From Sphingopyxis italica (GTDB taxonomy: Bacteria; Pseudomonadota; Alphaproteobacteria; Sphingomonadales; Sphingomonadaceae), in contig NZ_JAATIT010000003.1 in the NCBI RefSeq assembly GCF_011926545.1, forward strand, positions 372,001 through 436,000: 64,000 bases of DNA. The letters are read 5' to 3'. The translations under genes and the position numbers were made by a program. A model generated the notes under the pieces. The model did no database searches. It was not told the origin of the DNA and was given only the letters and a program-made list of their open reading frames with translations. Shown here one piece after another: positions 9,376-18,154 of the stretch. How positions within the stretch are numbered: position 1 is the first letter of the stretch; each line of letters opens with the position of its first letter.

Positions 9376-9476
9376 GCGATTTTCCGCGGCTTTCATTCCA
9401 CCAACCGGCCCCGATCTGCGACCAAATGTTCAAGGGGGGTTTGCGATGAGTCGTTGCGAGGCTATCGATCGGGACA

Positions 9477-9971
9477 ATGGTAAACGCCCCGTCCCCCTTT
9501 GTTCCCGGCGCCTTCGTCGGGGCCGAGCATCATTTCCGGGCGCGCGTCTATTTCGAGGACACCGACCTGTCCGGCATCGTCTATCACGCCAATTATCTGC
9601 GCTATATGGAACGCGCGCGGTCCGACATGCTGCGCTTGGCCGGCATCGACCAGCGCGCGGCGATGGAGGTGGGCGAAGGCGCGTGGGCGGTCACCGACCT
9701 CGCCATCAAATACCGTAGCCCCGCGAAGCTCGACGACGACCTGCTCGTCGTCAGCACCGTCGAGGCGGTACGCGGCGCGAGCGTTATCATAGCGCAGCGC
9801 ATCCTTCGCGGAAGTGATACGTTAAGCGGCGAGACATTGACGCCCGTGATACTGACCGACGCGCAAGTCACCGCAGCCTTTCTGTCGCCCGGGGGCCGGC
9901 CGCGCCGCCAGCCCGCGGGTTGGGCCGATCGATTTACCGCCATTATGAATGGAGAGACTTTCCCTTGCTAG
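9477..9971 (+). CDS. ybgC: Tol-Pal-associated acyl-CoA thioesterase YbgC
   Basis: A 164-residue hotdog-fold thioesterase. The active-site segment is YFEDTDLSGIVYHANYLRYMERAR, with the catalytic aspartate in DTDLSGIVYH. YbgC proteins hydrolyse acyl-CoA and link to phospholipid and Tol-Pal function. The gene heads the classic ybgC-tolQRAB-pal order and its end overlaps the tolQ start by 7 bp. Identity is supported both by motif and by gene order. Confidence 0.92.
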   Translation: MVNAPSPFVPGAFVGAEHHFRARVYFEDTDLSGIVYHANYLRYMERARSDMLRLAGIDQRAAMEVGEGAWAVTDLAIKYRSPAKLDDDLLVVSTVEAVRGASVIIAQRILRGSDTLSGETLTPVILTDAQVTAAFLSPGGRPRRQPAGWADRFTAIMNGETFPC

Positions 9972-10663
9972 ACAATATCTCGCTGGCCGCCGACGCGGCG
10001 ACCCTGTCCCCCGTCGCGCTGTTCATCCAGGCGGACATCATCGTGAAGGCGGTGATGATCGGCCTTCTGCTCGCGTCGATCTATGTCTGGATGGTGATCT
10101 TCACGCACGGCCGCGGCGTCAGCAAGCTGATGAGCGCGTCCGAACGCTTCGAGCGTGATTTCTGGCGCGCCGACAATATCGACAAATTCTTCGACAAGAA
10201 TAGCGACGAGGATCTGCCGAGCGCGAAGGTGCTGAGCGCCGGGATCGGCGAATGGCGTCGCTCGACCAAGGGCAAGATCGTCGATCGCGACGGGACGCGC
10301 GAGCGGCTAGGCATCGCGATGAACAGCGCGGTCGCGGGCGAAGTCGATCGGCTCGCCGAAAAGATCGGGACGCTGGCGACGATCGGTTCGGTCGCGCCCT
10401 TCGTCGGCCTGTTCGGCACCGTCTGGGGCATCATGCGCAGCTTCACCGCGATCGCGGCAGAAAATAACAGCAGCCTCGCCGTCGTCGCCCCCGGTATCGC
10501 CGAAGCGCTGTTCGCGACCGCGATCGGCCTGTTCGCGGCGATTCCCGCCGTCATCGCCTATAACAGCTTTTCGCAGCGCCTGAACCGGCTCGAATCGCGC
10601 CTCGGCCGCTTCGCCGACGGACTGCACGCGACCTTCAGCCGCGAACTGGAGGTCGAAGCCTGA
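9965..10663 (+). CDS. tolQ: Tol-Pal system proton channel protein TolQ
   Basis: Inner-membrane component of the TolQRA motor that uses proton flow to energise outer-membrane constriction at division. The 232-residue protein has three membrane segments: one near residues 20-40 (IIVKAVMIGLLLASIYVWMV) and a C-terminal pair carrying the MotA/TolQ/ExbB signature (VAPFVGLFGTVWGIM and IAEALFATAIGLFAAIPAVIAYN). I chose the TTG at 9965: GGAGAG lies 9 bases upstream, the family begins there, and the start overlaps the ybgC stop. The tolR ATG shares a base with the tolQ stop. Confidence 0.92.
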   Translation: MLDNISLAADAATLSPVALFIQADIIVKAVMIGLLLASIYVWMVIFTHGRGVSKLMSASERFERDFWRADNIDKFFDKNSDEDLPSAKVLSAGIGEWRRSTKGKIVDRDGTRERLGIAMNSAVAGEVDRLAEKIGTLATIGSVAPFVGLFGTVWGIMRSFTAIAAENNSSLAVVAPGIAEALFATAIGLFAAIPAVIAYNSFSQRLNRLESRLGRFADGLHATFSRELEVEA

Positions 10664-11166
10664 TGGCGATGTCCGGACCTTCGGGCGGCATCGGCGGCCG
10701 ACGCGGCCGCGGCGCGCGCCGTGCGCCGATGGCCGAAATCAACGTCACCCCGCTCGTCGACGTGATGCTGGTGCTGCTGATCATCTTCATGATCACCGCG
10801 CCGCTGCTCACCGCCGCGGTACCGATCGACCTGCCCGAAAGCCGGGCAAAGCCGGTCGAGACCGAAGATCAGGAGCCGATCCAGCTGTCGGTCGGGGCCG
10901 ACGATACGCTCTATATCGGCGAAGAGGTGGTGCCCGAAGCCGAGCTGCCGGCGCGGCTCGATGCGATCGCGCGCGCGAATGAGGGCGAGGATCGGCCGCG
11001 CCAGATCATGCTGCGCGCCGACAAGGGGCTCGATTACGGCCGCGTGATGCGCGTGATGGGCGAGCTCAACCGCGCCGGCCTGACGCGGATTTCGCTGGTC
11101 ACCACCGGCGCCAACGCCGCGCCGGCCGCCACAGCGGTCACCGACGGTTCAGAAACGGGGCTCTAG
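10663..11166 (+). CDS. tolR: Tol-Pal system protein TolR
   Basis: Partner of TolQ in the proton-driven motor; 167 residues. After a basic N-terminus (GRRGRGARRAPMAEINVTPL) comes a single membrane segment (VDVMLVLLIIFMITAPLL) whose aspartate in PLVDVMLV is the proton-path residue of ExbD/TolR proteins, then the periplasmic domain (VDLPESRAKPV onward, with IMLRADKGLDYGRVMRVMGEL). It overlaps tolQ by one base and is followed 9 bp later by tolA. Confidence 0.93.
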   Translation: MAMSGPSGGIGGRRGRGARRAPMAEINVTPLVDVMLVLLIIFMITAPLLTAAVPIDLPESRAKPVETEDQEPIQLSVGADDTLYIGEEVVPEAELPARLDAIARANEGEDRPRQIMLRADKGLDYGRVMRVMGELNRAGLTRISLVTTGANAAPAATAVTDGSETGL

Positions 11167-11175
11167 GTTAGGACG

Positions 11176-11997
11176 ATGGCCGAACAACGGGCAGTCGGGG
11201 GGAATGAGGGACGCGGCTTTGCTGTCGCGGTGGCGGCGCATGTCGTCATCATCGGCCTGCTGTCGATCCAGTGGACCGCAGGCGAACGCCGATTCGACAA
11301 TCCACCGATGGAAGTCGACCTGATCGCCGAAACCGCGGTGCGATCGACCGCGCCGGTGATCAGCGAAACCCCGCCCGCCGCACGGCTGGGCGAAGAGGAT
11401 GACGTCGACATCACCTCGCCCGAGCCGGTGCCAGCACCACCGCTTCCCGACCCCGTGGTGCGGCCGACCCCCGCTCCGACGCCCAAGCAGGTAGCACGCT
11501 CGAAACAGGCGCCGCCGAAGCAGCGCCCTGCCGCGAAAAAGGCGCAGCCCAAGGCCGCGCCCAAGGCGCCGCCGGCCAAGGACCGCCCCGCGCGCCCGAC
11601 CGGCCGGCTCGACGGCATCGCCGAAGGCCTTTCGAAATCGCAGCCCAAATCACCGTCGAGCAAAGGCGCACCCGCCGCGGCGACGGCGGCCGAGGTGCGC
11701 CGCTCGATCGACGTCAGCATCAAATCGGCGGTCCTCCCGCGCTGGAACGGCTGCCGCGTTTCGGGGGTCGACGTCGACCAGCTCAAGACCGTCGTGAAGT
11801 TTCGTCTGACGCCGTCGGGTGCGCTCGCCGGCTTTACCGGCGTCACCACGTCGGGCGAGACCGACAGCAATAAATTCCAGATTCCGCGCCATCAGGAATG
11901 CGCGAAACGCGCGGTGGAACTCGCCGCCCCCTTCGATCTGCCCGAAGATAATTACAGCTTCTGGCAGAATTACACGCTCGATTTCATCAAGAGGTAA
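11176..11997 (+). CDS. tolA: TolA-like energy transducer
   Basis: A 273-residue TonB/TolA-type protein: one N-terminal membrane anchor (about residues 14-32, FAVAVAAHVVIIGLLSIQW), a long proline-, alanine- and lysine-rich spacer (about 75-165) and a C-terminal globular domain from about residue 175 that would contact TolB and Pal. The middle domain is shorter than in enterics, as is common in alphaproteobacteria, and weak overall similarity is expected for this protein. Assignment relies mainly on its place between tolR and tolB. Confidence 0.85.
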   Translation: MAEQRAVGGNEGRGFAVAVAAHVVIIGLLSIQWTAGERRFDNPPMEVDLIAETAVRSTAPVISETPPAARLGEEDDVDITSPEPVPAPPLPDPVVRPTPAPTPKQVARSKQAPPKQRPAAKKAQPKAAPKAPPAKDRPARPTGRLDGIAEGLSKSQPKSPSSKGAPAAATAAEVRRSIDVSIKSAVLPRWNGCRVSGVDVDQLKTVVKFRLTPSGALAGFTGVTTSGETDSNKFQIPRHQECAKRAVELAAPFDLPEDNYSFWQNYTLDFIKR

Positions 11998-12002
11998 GAG
12001 AC

Positions 12003-13370
12003 ATGTTTCTCCGTCCGCTCAGCCTTTCGCTCGCGCTACTGCTGACCACCGCACCGGTCTTCGCTCAGACCGCTCCGACCCCGCCCGCGGTCACGCCGAC
12101 CACCACGCCGCGCGAGACGATCGAGGGCACGCTGTCGCAGGAGCGCACGGTCATCGGCATCCCGCCGCTCGCCACCGCGTCGGTACAGACCGTCGCGGGG
12201 CTTCGCACCGACAGTCTGGGCCGCCAGATCGCCGAAGTCATCGCCGCCGACCTCGAACGCAGCGGCTTGTACGAGCCGATCGGCCCGAACGGCGTCCGCG
12301 CGATCACCCGCGCCGAGGTGCAGGCGCCGCGCTTCGCCGAATGGCAGGCGCGCGGCGCCGAAAATGTCGTCCACGGCTTCGTCGATGCCGGGTCGAACGG
12401 CAGCCTGATCGTCGGCTGTTATCTCTACGACACCGCGCTCGGCAGCGAGCTGGTGCGCAAGGGATTCGAAATTCAGCCCGCCGACTGGCGCCGCGCCGCG
12501 CACAAATGCGCCGACGCCATCTATTCGCGCCTGTCGGGCGAAGCGCCCTTCTTCGACAGCCGCGTCGCCTATATCGCCGAGAGCGGCCCCAAGGGGAATC
12601 GCATCAAGCGCCTCGCGATCATGGATTCGGACGGTGGCAACCACCGCTTCATCACCAACGGCCAGGCGCTTGCGATCAGCCCGCGCTTCTCACCCGATTA
12701 CAAGAAGATCGTCTACGTCAGCTATTTGAACAACCGCGTCCGCGTCTTCATCTACGACGTCGCCGCGGGATCGCAGAAGCTGGTAACCGAAAGCAGCAAC
12801 GCCACCTTCGCCCCGCGCTGGTCGCCCGACGGCACCCAAATCCTCTATTCGATGGCCGTGAACGGCAACACCGACATCTATCGCATCTCGGCGAACGGCG
12901 GCACGCCGGTGCGGCTGACGACCACGGCGGGGATCGACGTCGGCGGCAGCTTCTCTCCCGACGGCAGGAAGATCGTGTTCGAAAGCGACCGGTCGGGCGG
13001 CCAGCAAATCTATGTGATGAACATCGACGGGTCGAACCAGCAGCGGATCAGCTTTGGGGGCGGCCGCGCCGCGACGCCCGAATGGTCGCCGCGCGGCGAC
13101 CTCATCGCCTTTACCCGTATGGGCGGCGGCGAATTCCGCATCGGCGTGATGACCCCGTCGGGCGGGGGCGTGCGCTTGCTGACCAACAGCTGGCAGGACG
13201 AAGCGCCGACCTGGTCGCCGAACGGCCGCGTCATCCAGTTTTTCCGCACCACGCGCGGACGCGAAGGCAAATCGAGCCTGTGGCAGGTCGACCTGACCGG
13301 GGTGAACCTGCGCCGCCTGCCGACCCCGCAGGACGGATCGGATCCGAGCTGGGGTCCGGTCCTGCCTTGA
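12003..13370 (+). CDS. tolB: Tol-Pal system beta-propeller protein TolB
   Basis: Periplasmic protein that contacts Pal and TolA. The 455-residue product has a signal peptide (about residues 1-21, ending PVFAQ), the N-terminal TolB domain (about 30-170) and a six-bladed propeller made of WD40-like PD40 repeats, visible as recurring SPDGTQILY, SPDGRKIVFESDRSG and SPRGDLIAFTR segments. It starts 5 bp after tolA. About 100 bp separate it from pal, without an obvious strong terminator. Confidence 0.95.
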   Translation: MFLRPLSLSLALLLTTAPVFAQTAPTPPAVTPTTTPRETIEGTLSQERTVIGIPPLATASVQTVAGLRTDSLGRQIAEVIAADLERSGLYEPIGPNGVRAITRAEVQAPRFAEWQARGAENVVHGFVDAGSNGSLIVGCYLYDTALGSELVRKGFEIQPADWRRAAHKCADAIYSRLSGEAPFFDSRVAYIAESGPKGNRIKRLAIMDSDGGNHRFITNGQALAISPRFSPDYKKIVYVSYLNNRVRVFIYDVAAGSQKLVTESSNATFAPRWSPDGTQILYSMAVNGNTDIYRISANGGTPVRLTTTAGIDVGGSFSPDGRKIVFESDRSGGQQIYVMNIDGSNQQRISFGGGRAATPEWSPRGDLIAFTRMGGGEFRIGVMTPSGGGVRLLTNSWQDEAPTWSPNGRVIQFFRTTRGREGKSSLWQVDLTGVNLRRLPTPQDGSDPSWGPVLP

Positions 13371-13473
13371 GCAAAGCGGAACCAAAACGCCCGGCTCGGG
13401 TTCAAATATCGCGTCCGGCCGGTTCTTTTTGCCCGCAGAATGATTTCCCAACAACAACAAGAGGACAGAAAAC

Positions 13474-13992
13474 ATGACGATACGGAAAAGCACCGCGATG
13501 ATCGCGGCGATCACCATGCTTGCTGTTGGCGCCTGCGCGAAAAAGGCTCCTGACACGCTGCCCCCCGCCCCCGAAGGCACCGGAACCGATCCGGGCGCCG
13601 GAACCGGCACCGGCGTGATCCCGGGCTCGCAAGAAGATTTCCTCGCCAATGTCGGTCTGGAGGGCGACCGCGTTTTCTTCGATTATGACCAGTATAACGT
13701 CGATGCGCAGGATCAGGCGACTTTGCAAAGCCAGGCGCAGTGGTTGCAGCGCAACCCTGCGGTCCGCGTCACGCTCGAAGGCCACGCCGACGAACGCGGC
13801 ACCCGCGATTACAATATCGCCCTCGGCGAACGCCGCGCCAATGCCGCGAAAAATTATCTGGCATCGCTCGGCATCAACCCGGGCCGCATCAACGTCATCA
13901 GCTATGGCAAGGAACGTCCGGCCGAACTCGGCTCGACCGAAGCAGCCTATGCCAAGAACCGCCGTGCGGTGACCGTCGTTATCGGCCAGTAA
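13474..13992 (+). CDS. pal: Peptidoglycan-associated lipoprotein Pal
   Basis: Outer-membrane lipoprotein that binds peptidoglycan and TolB. The 172-residue precursor has a lipoprotein signal (MLAVGAC, lipid-modified cysteine at about residue 21), a glycine/proline-rich linker and a C-terminal OmpA-like domain with the diaminopimelate-binding segment LEGHADERGTRDYNIALGERRA. GAGGA precedes the ATG. It is the last gene of the tol cluster; no cpoB/ybgF follows. The next gene (gspO) is convergent. Confidence 0.94.
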   Translation: MTIRKSTAMIAAITMLAVGACAKKAPDTLPPAPEGTGTDPGAGTGTGVIPGSQEDFLANVGLEGDRVFFDYDQYNVDAQDQATLQSQAQWLQRNPAVRVTLEGHADERGTRDYNIALGERRANAAKNYLASLGINPGRINVISYGKERPAELGSTEAAYAKNRRAVTVVIGQ

Positions 13993-13999
13993 GGCGTTT

Positions 14000-14017
14000 C
14001 TCCGCCCGACGGCGGAG
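14000..14017. terminator. Possible hairpin between convergent pal and gspO
   Basis: CTCCGCC and GGCGGAG pair perfectly around a CGAC loop between the ends of pal (plus) and gspO (minus). There is no T-run on either side, so intrinsic termination is uncertain; the position between convergent ends is the main support. Confidence 0.35.
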
Positions 14018-14038
14018 GCGGCACCGGCCCGCTCCACG

Positions 14039-14806
14039 TTAGGGGAACAGAACCCACCAGATCGGCACCGCGGCAAACGCCGCGGCGCAGAGGAAGACAC
14101 CGAAGGGGACCCGTCGCTCGGCGAGCGACCGGTCCCCTTTTCGCTGCACGGACAATGCCCAACCGATCCCCCCGATGCTGGCGAGGAGCAGCAGCAGCGG
14201 CAAGGCCTGCCACCCGGTCCAGCAGCCGATCGCCGCGACGAGCTTGGGGTCGCCGCCGCCCATGCCGTCGGCACCGCGCGTCCGCCGGTAGGCCCAAGCC
14301 AGAAACGCGAGCGCGGCCCCCCCCGCAATCGCGCCGATCCAGCGATCGAGCAGGGCAGCATCGAACAGGGGCCCCGCGAACAGCAGTCCCGCGACCGCCA
14401 GCAGCGCGCTGAGCCGGTCGGGCAACCAGAAATGCCGCGCGTCGAGCAACAAAAGCGGCAACAGTAACCAGCCAAATAGCGCCCATAGCCAGCCCGCCGT
14501 GCCGGGCATCAGGGCCAGCGCGATCATGCCGATCAGCGCCGAGCTCGCCTCGACAAATGAATGAAAGCGATCGATCGGTGCGCCGCAGGTCCGGCAGCGC
14601 CCCCGCGCGGCGAGCGCCGAGAGCAACGGGATGAGATCGAGCACGCCGAGCGGCCGTCCGCACGCGTCGCACTGCGATCGTCCCAGCACCGACCGGCCTG
14701 CGGGCCAGCGCAGCACCAGCGTCGCGATGAAGCTGCCGAGGATCAGTCCCACGAGCGCGGCAAGGGCGATGCCCATGCCGAAGGGCAAGGCATCGAGGAA
14801 GCTCAC
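14039..14806 (-). CDS. gspO: Prepilin peptidase, type II secretion GspO
   Basis: Polytopic membrane aspartyl protease that cleaves the leaders of pseudopilins GspG-K and methylates the new N-terminus. The 255-residue protein has the N-terminal methyltransferase part with two cysteine pairs (CDACG and CRTCG, zinc site) and the two catalytic aspartates, in LLLDARHFWLPD and in the GMGGGDPKLVAAIG motif. The GTG at 14806 starts right after the gspN stop (14808-14810); an internal ATG at 14776 is a weaker alternative. It is last in the gsp cluster, so this system does not need to borrow a pilus peptidase. Confidence 0.88.
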   Translation of the reverse strand: MSFLDALPFGMGIALAALVGLILGSFIATLVLRWPAGRSVLGRSQCDACGRPLGVLDLIPLLSALAARGRCRTCGAPIDRFHSFVEASSALIGMIALALMPGTAGWLWALFGWLLLPLLLLDARHFWLPDRLSALLAVAGLLFAGPLFDAALLDRWIGAIAGGAALAFLAWAYRRTRGADGMGGGDPKLVAAIGCWTGWQALPLLLLLASIGGIGWALSVQRKGDRSLAERRVPFGVFLCAAAFAAVPIWWVLFP

Positions 14807-14807
14807 G

Positions 14808-15524
14808 TCAGAAGCGGCCCGTGGTCGCCAGCACGAACCCGCCCGAGCCCGCCTTGAACCCCAGTGCCGCGAGCGCCGCTGCCATAGCCGGGTCGCGGTC
14901 GACATTGATCGCGAATTGCGCGCGATAGGCGCCGCTGCCGTCGAACGACAGCGTCAGCCGTTCCATTCCCGACTGGCTGGCGAGCGCCGCCTGCGCGCGT
15001 CCGTTCGCGCAGCTGAGCGGGCCCGACAGGCCGCGCGACAGATCGAGCCCCGCGATCGGCGCGCTGACCACGAGCCGGATCCGGCCACCGGCGACGACGC
15101 ATTTGCCCGCGTCGTCGAAGCGCACCGTCGCGCCTTCGAAGCTGATCCTGTCCACGGGGACGGCGCCCAGTCCGCCCGCCATCGACGTCGTACCGCTGAC
15201 ATTGGACACGCCGCGCGGATCGCTGCCATAGAGGCGTCCCGCCAGCGCCCCGAGCCGTTCGTCGGTGCGCGAGAAAGCCAGTTCGACGCTCCCGCCGAGA
15301 AGCGCGAGCGGCGAAAGGCTCGCGCGCACGGTGCCGAGCGGCAAGGCGCCGAGTCGCGCTTCGACGAGTTCGCCCGACCATATGGAACCGCGAACCTCGC
15401 GCGCGGTCACGCCCGCATCGGTTGCGCCCGACCAGGCGAGCGCAAGCCGCATCGGAAAGGTCGCAAGGAGGAGGAGCAGCGCGAGCACTGCCCCGGCGAT
15501 GATCCACCGTCTGCGCGCGATCAT
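14808..15524 (-). CDS. gspN: Type II secretion protein N
   Basis: A 238-residue inner-membrane protein of the T2SSN family: a membrane anchor near the N-terminus (residues 6-24, WIIAGAVLALLLLLATFPM) and a periplasmic domain. GspN is an accessory component present in only part of the type II systems and its job is not well defined. The start overlaps the gspM stop as ATGA. An in-frame extension upstream would run through gspM in the wrong frame and is not real. Confidence 0.85.
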   Translation of the reverse strand: MIARRRWIIAGAVLALLLLLATFPMRLALAWSGATDAGVTAREVRGSIWSGELVEARLGALPLGTVRASLSPLALLGGSVELAFSRTDERLGALAGRLYGSDPRGVSNVSGTTSMAGGLGAVPVDRISFEGATVRFDDAGKCVVAGGRIRLVVSAPIAGLDLSRGLSGPLSCANGRAQAALASQSGMERLTLSFDGSGAYRAQFAINVDRDPAMAAALAALGFKAGSGGFVLATTGRF

Positions 15525-16003
15525 TGGCCGCCCTTCCGAAGTTCCGCGGTCAGCCCGACGGTGCCGTCGGCGGCGGGGGTGATGGTCAATTGATCGACAA
15601 CGAAGCCCTGCCCCTCGAGCGAAGCGAGCCAGTCGACCAGCACCGGCGCCTTGGCAGCGGCAATGGCGATCGTCGCCTTCCCCGCGCCCCGCGCCTCGTT
15701 GCGGTCGAGCGTCAGCCCGATCTCGCCCGCCGATTGCGCAAGATATTGGTCGATCGCGACCGCATCGACCGCCGCCGCAACCGATTTCGCGGGGGTCCGG
15801 CCGAGCAATTGCACCTTGGCCTTGACGCGGCCCTCGCGCTCGATCGCGGCACGATGCCGGCTTTCGAGATCGATGAACGCCGCGACCGCCGGCCGGGCGA
15901 AACCCCAGACCAACACGCCAAGCGCGAGCGCACCGGCAACGCCGACGAGCCAGCGTTCGCGTTGCGACAGGCCGCTCCACCAATTTTTGAACTTGTCGGT
16001 CAT
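15521..16003 (-). CDS. gspM: Type II secretion protein M
   Basis: A 160-residue bitopic protein of the inner-membrane platform that partners GspL. It has a short cytoplasmic N-terminus (TDKFKNWWSGLSQRERW), one membrane segment (about residues 18-38, LVGVAGALALGVLVWGFA) and a periplasmic ferredoxin-like domain. WWxxLSxRER just before the membrane segment is typical for GspM. It overlaps gspL by 4 bp upstream and gspN by 4 bp downstream. Confidence 0.88.
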   Translation of the reverse strand: MTDKFKNWWSGLSQRERWLVGVAGALALGVLVWGFARPAVAAFIDLESRHRAAIEREGRVKAKVQLLGRTPAKSVAAAVDAVAIDQYLAQSAGEIGLTLDRNEARGAGKATIAIAAAKAPVLVDWLASLEGQGFVVDQLTITPAADGTVGLTAELRKGGQ

Positions 16004-17145
16004 GGCACCGCCCGGATCGTCACATTGGCCATCTGCTGACCGTCGCTGCCCGCCATCGGCTGCGCGGTAATGCGATAGCCGCGCGCCTGCAGCGCGAGCA
16101 GCACTTGATTGATATCTTCGACGCGCGGCGCGGCGAGCGTCGTCGTCAGCGTTCCGTCGGTGCGATGCGACAGCGTCTTGAGCGATACGCCGGGCGCATC
16201 GCCCATCGCGTCGTAGAGCGCCGAAGCGGGGACCGAGAAGGCAAGCGGCCCACCGCCGGCGGCCGCAAGACGGCGGTCGATTTCGGCTTCGGCCGCGGTG
16301 GCGTCGCCTGCCGTCACCCCCGCCTTCTTCGCCATCGCCACGACCGCTTCATCGGCTCGTCCCGTGTCGGAGGTCAGCCGCACCGCATAGATAATGGGGA
16401 TCAGCACGCTCACGACGACAAGCGCGACCAACAGCCGCTTCGCCATCCGCAGCAGCGCCGGGTCGGCCGCCCAACTCCGCTTGGGTTTCCACCCACCACT
16501 GAGCAGGTCGAGCGGCGGCGCGGCGAGGGTCAGCAGCAGTGCCTCGCGCATCCGGTCGGGGTCGAGCGGGGCGATGTCATGGCTACCCGCGATCAGCGCG
16601 TCGAGTTCGAGATCCGAGCGATAGGCGCGGTCGGCGCTACGCACGATCTGCTCGCCGCCAACGTCGGCGGTCCATAGCGTGCCCGGTTCGGGTGGGGGCA
16701 CCGCGGCGGCAGCGGGAAGGATGGCGGCGGGCATCAGATCGCGCGCCTTCAGCCAGTCGGTCCACGCGGCCATCGCGGCGTGGGTGGTGACCGCGACCGG
16801 AACGGCCTGCCCCTCCCCCGCCGGCTGACCGGTGACGACATGCAGCAAGGCCGCATCGCCAAGACTATCCTTCAGCGCATCGATGCGCGCCGCGGCGGCG
16901 GCTTGCGCGGGTGCGGCGTCGGGATAACGAAGCCAGCGCAGCGGCACATCGGCCGCGGGCGCCAGTGCGACCAGCCGGTCGTCGGCGCTGTCGTCCTGCG
17001 GCTTCTCCCACGCACCGACCCAGCCGTCGTCCTGCCCCGAATCGACGATCACCCCGTCATCGATGCGCAGCCACGCGGGATGCGGCGCATTTTCCTCGCC
17101 CAGCGCCGCCATCGAGGGCAGCCAGAGAAGCAGCGTGCAAGCCAT
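16000..17145 (-). CDS. gspL: Type II secretion protein L
   Basis: Inner-membrane platform protein that links the GspE ATPase to the rest of the machine. The 381-residue product has the cytoplasmic actin-like domain (residues 1-230), a single membrane segment (about 240-260, LLVALVVVSVLIPIIYAV) and a periplasmic ferredoxin-like domain. The ATG at 17145, just after the gspK stop, gives MACTLLLWLPS, a plausible first strand. Sequence similarity in this family is low, so gene order carries much of the call. Confidence 0.87.
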   Translation of the reverse strand: MACTLLLWLPSMAALGEENAPHPAWLRIDDGVIVDSGQDDGWVGAWEKPQDDSADDRLVALAPAADVPLRWLRYPDAAPAQAAAAARIDALKDSLGDAALLHVVTGQPAGEGQAVPVAVTTHAAMAAWTDWLKARDLMPAAILPAAAAVPPPEPGTLWTADVGGEQIVRSADRAYRSDLELDALIAGSHDIAPLDPDRMREALLLTLAAPPLDLLSGGWKPKRSWAADPALLRMAKRLLVALVVVSVLIPIIYAVRLTSDTGRADEAVVAMAKKAGVTAGDATAAEAEIDRRLAAAGGGPLAFSVPASALYDAMGDAPGVSLKTLSHRTDGTLTTTLAAPRVEDINQVLLALQARGYRITAQPMAGSDGQQMANVTIRAVP

Positions 17146-17146
17146 G

Positions 17147-18154
17147 TCAGTCGCTCTCGCCCCAATCGCGGCGCACGATGACCGGCGACGCCATACCGGC
17201 GGACGGCGCCCCGCCATTGGCATCAATCAGCGAAACTGCGGTCAAGAAACCGTCCCCCATCGTCACATTCGTCGTCAGCGCGAGCCAGCGGCTGGTCACG
17301 CCCGCCTGTTCGGCAACATCACTTGGCGGCTTGCGTCCTGCGAACGGACGCGCCCCCCAGAATCGTACGCTGCTGCCATAGCCGCCAGCGGGGCGCGCCG
17401 CCAGCACCGCCCGCGCGTCGGCGATACCGATCTCGCCGGGCAGCAGCATCGCGACCAGCGGCGCCTGTTCGGGCGCCAGCGTGTTGACGTTCAGCTTCAC
17501 CGGATCGGTCACAGGGAGCACGCAGAGCCAGGGCCTGAGCCGCGCGTAGATTTTCGGGGTGACCCCGCGCACCGCGCGAAGTTCGCTGACATCGGCCATC
17601 TTGCGGTTGGCGGGCAGATAGGCGCCTTGCATCGATCGATAGACATTGTCTTCCGCCCCCAGCCGCCCTTCATTGCTGTCGCTGTCGATCCAGTCGGCCG
17701 CCGCGCCCGCGATCGCCTGCGCCTCGCCCGGGTCGATCCCGAGCAAGGTCATCAATTCGCCGAATTGGCGCATCGCGCCGGCCCGCTGGCTGAACCGTCC
17801 CGGCACCGTTTCGGCAACCAGGCTGTTGAGGTTGAAGCAGTTGTTCGCATCGCTGAGCTTCGCCCGCCCCTCGCCGCCGGACAGCGGCAGCGTGAAATCG
17901 CGGCCCAGCCAATTGCCGGCCAGCGTCAGCTTTGCAGGATCGCGCCCGACGAGATCGGCGACGCGGCGCAGCGCGATCTGTTCGGCGGCAAAGGTATAGG
18001 CGCGTCCCTGATCGACCGTCGCCGCGCTTCCCGCGATGCGCGTCGCCAGCGTCAGGCGGTCGAGCGCGGTCGCGGCGATCACCGCCATCACCGCGACGAG
18101 CAGCAACACGCTGAGCAGCGCCGCGCCGCGTTCATCCCTGCTCTGGCGCTTCAT
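17147..18154 (-). CDS. gspK: Type II secretion minor pseudopilin GspK
   Basis: The largest minor pseudopilin, thought to cap the pseudopilus tip with GspI and GspJ. The 335-residue protein starts MKRQSRDERGAALLSVLLLV, a prepilin-type leader with cleavage after RG but without the Glu at +5 that other pseudopilins have, which is characteristic of GspK. The globular part includes FNLNSLV and the helix-hairpin-helix-like stretch RAVRGVTPKIYARLRPWLCV. It overlaps gspJ by 4 bp. Confidence 0.9.
   Translation of the reverse strand: MKRQSRDERGAALLSVLLLVAVMAVIAATALDRLTLATRIAGSAATVDQGRAYTFAAEQIALRRVADLVGRDPAKLTLAGNWLGRDFTLPLSGGEGRAKLSDANNCFNLNSLVAETVPGRFSQRAGAMRQFGELMTLLGIDPGEAQAIAGAAADWIDSDSNEGRLGAEDNVYRSMQGAYLPANRKMADVSELRAVRGVTPKIYARLRPWLCVLPVTDPVKLNVNTLAPEQAPLVAMLLPGEIGIADARAVLAARPAGGYGSSVRFWGARPFAGRKPPSDVAEQAGVTSRWLALTTNVTMGDGFLTAVSLIDANGGAPSAGMASPVIVRRDWGESD

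Noticed and set aside
15524..15983. In-frame N-terminal extension of gspN into gspM
   Set aside because: The extension is the wrong frame of gspM and the ATGA overlap gives a natural start with a membrane anchor right after it.
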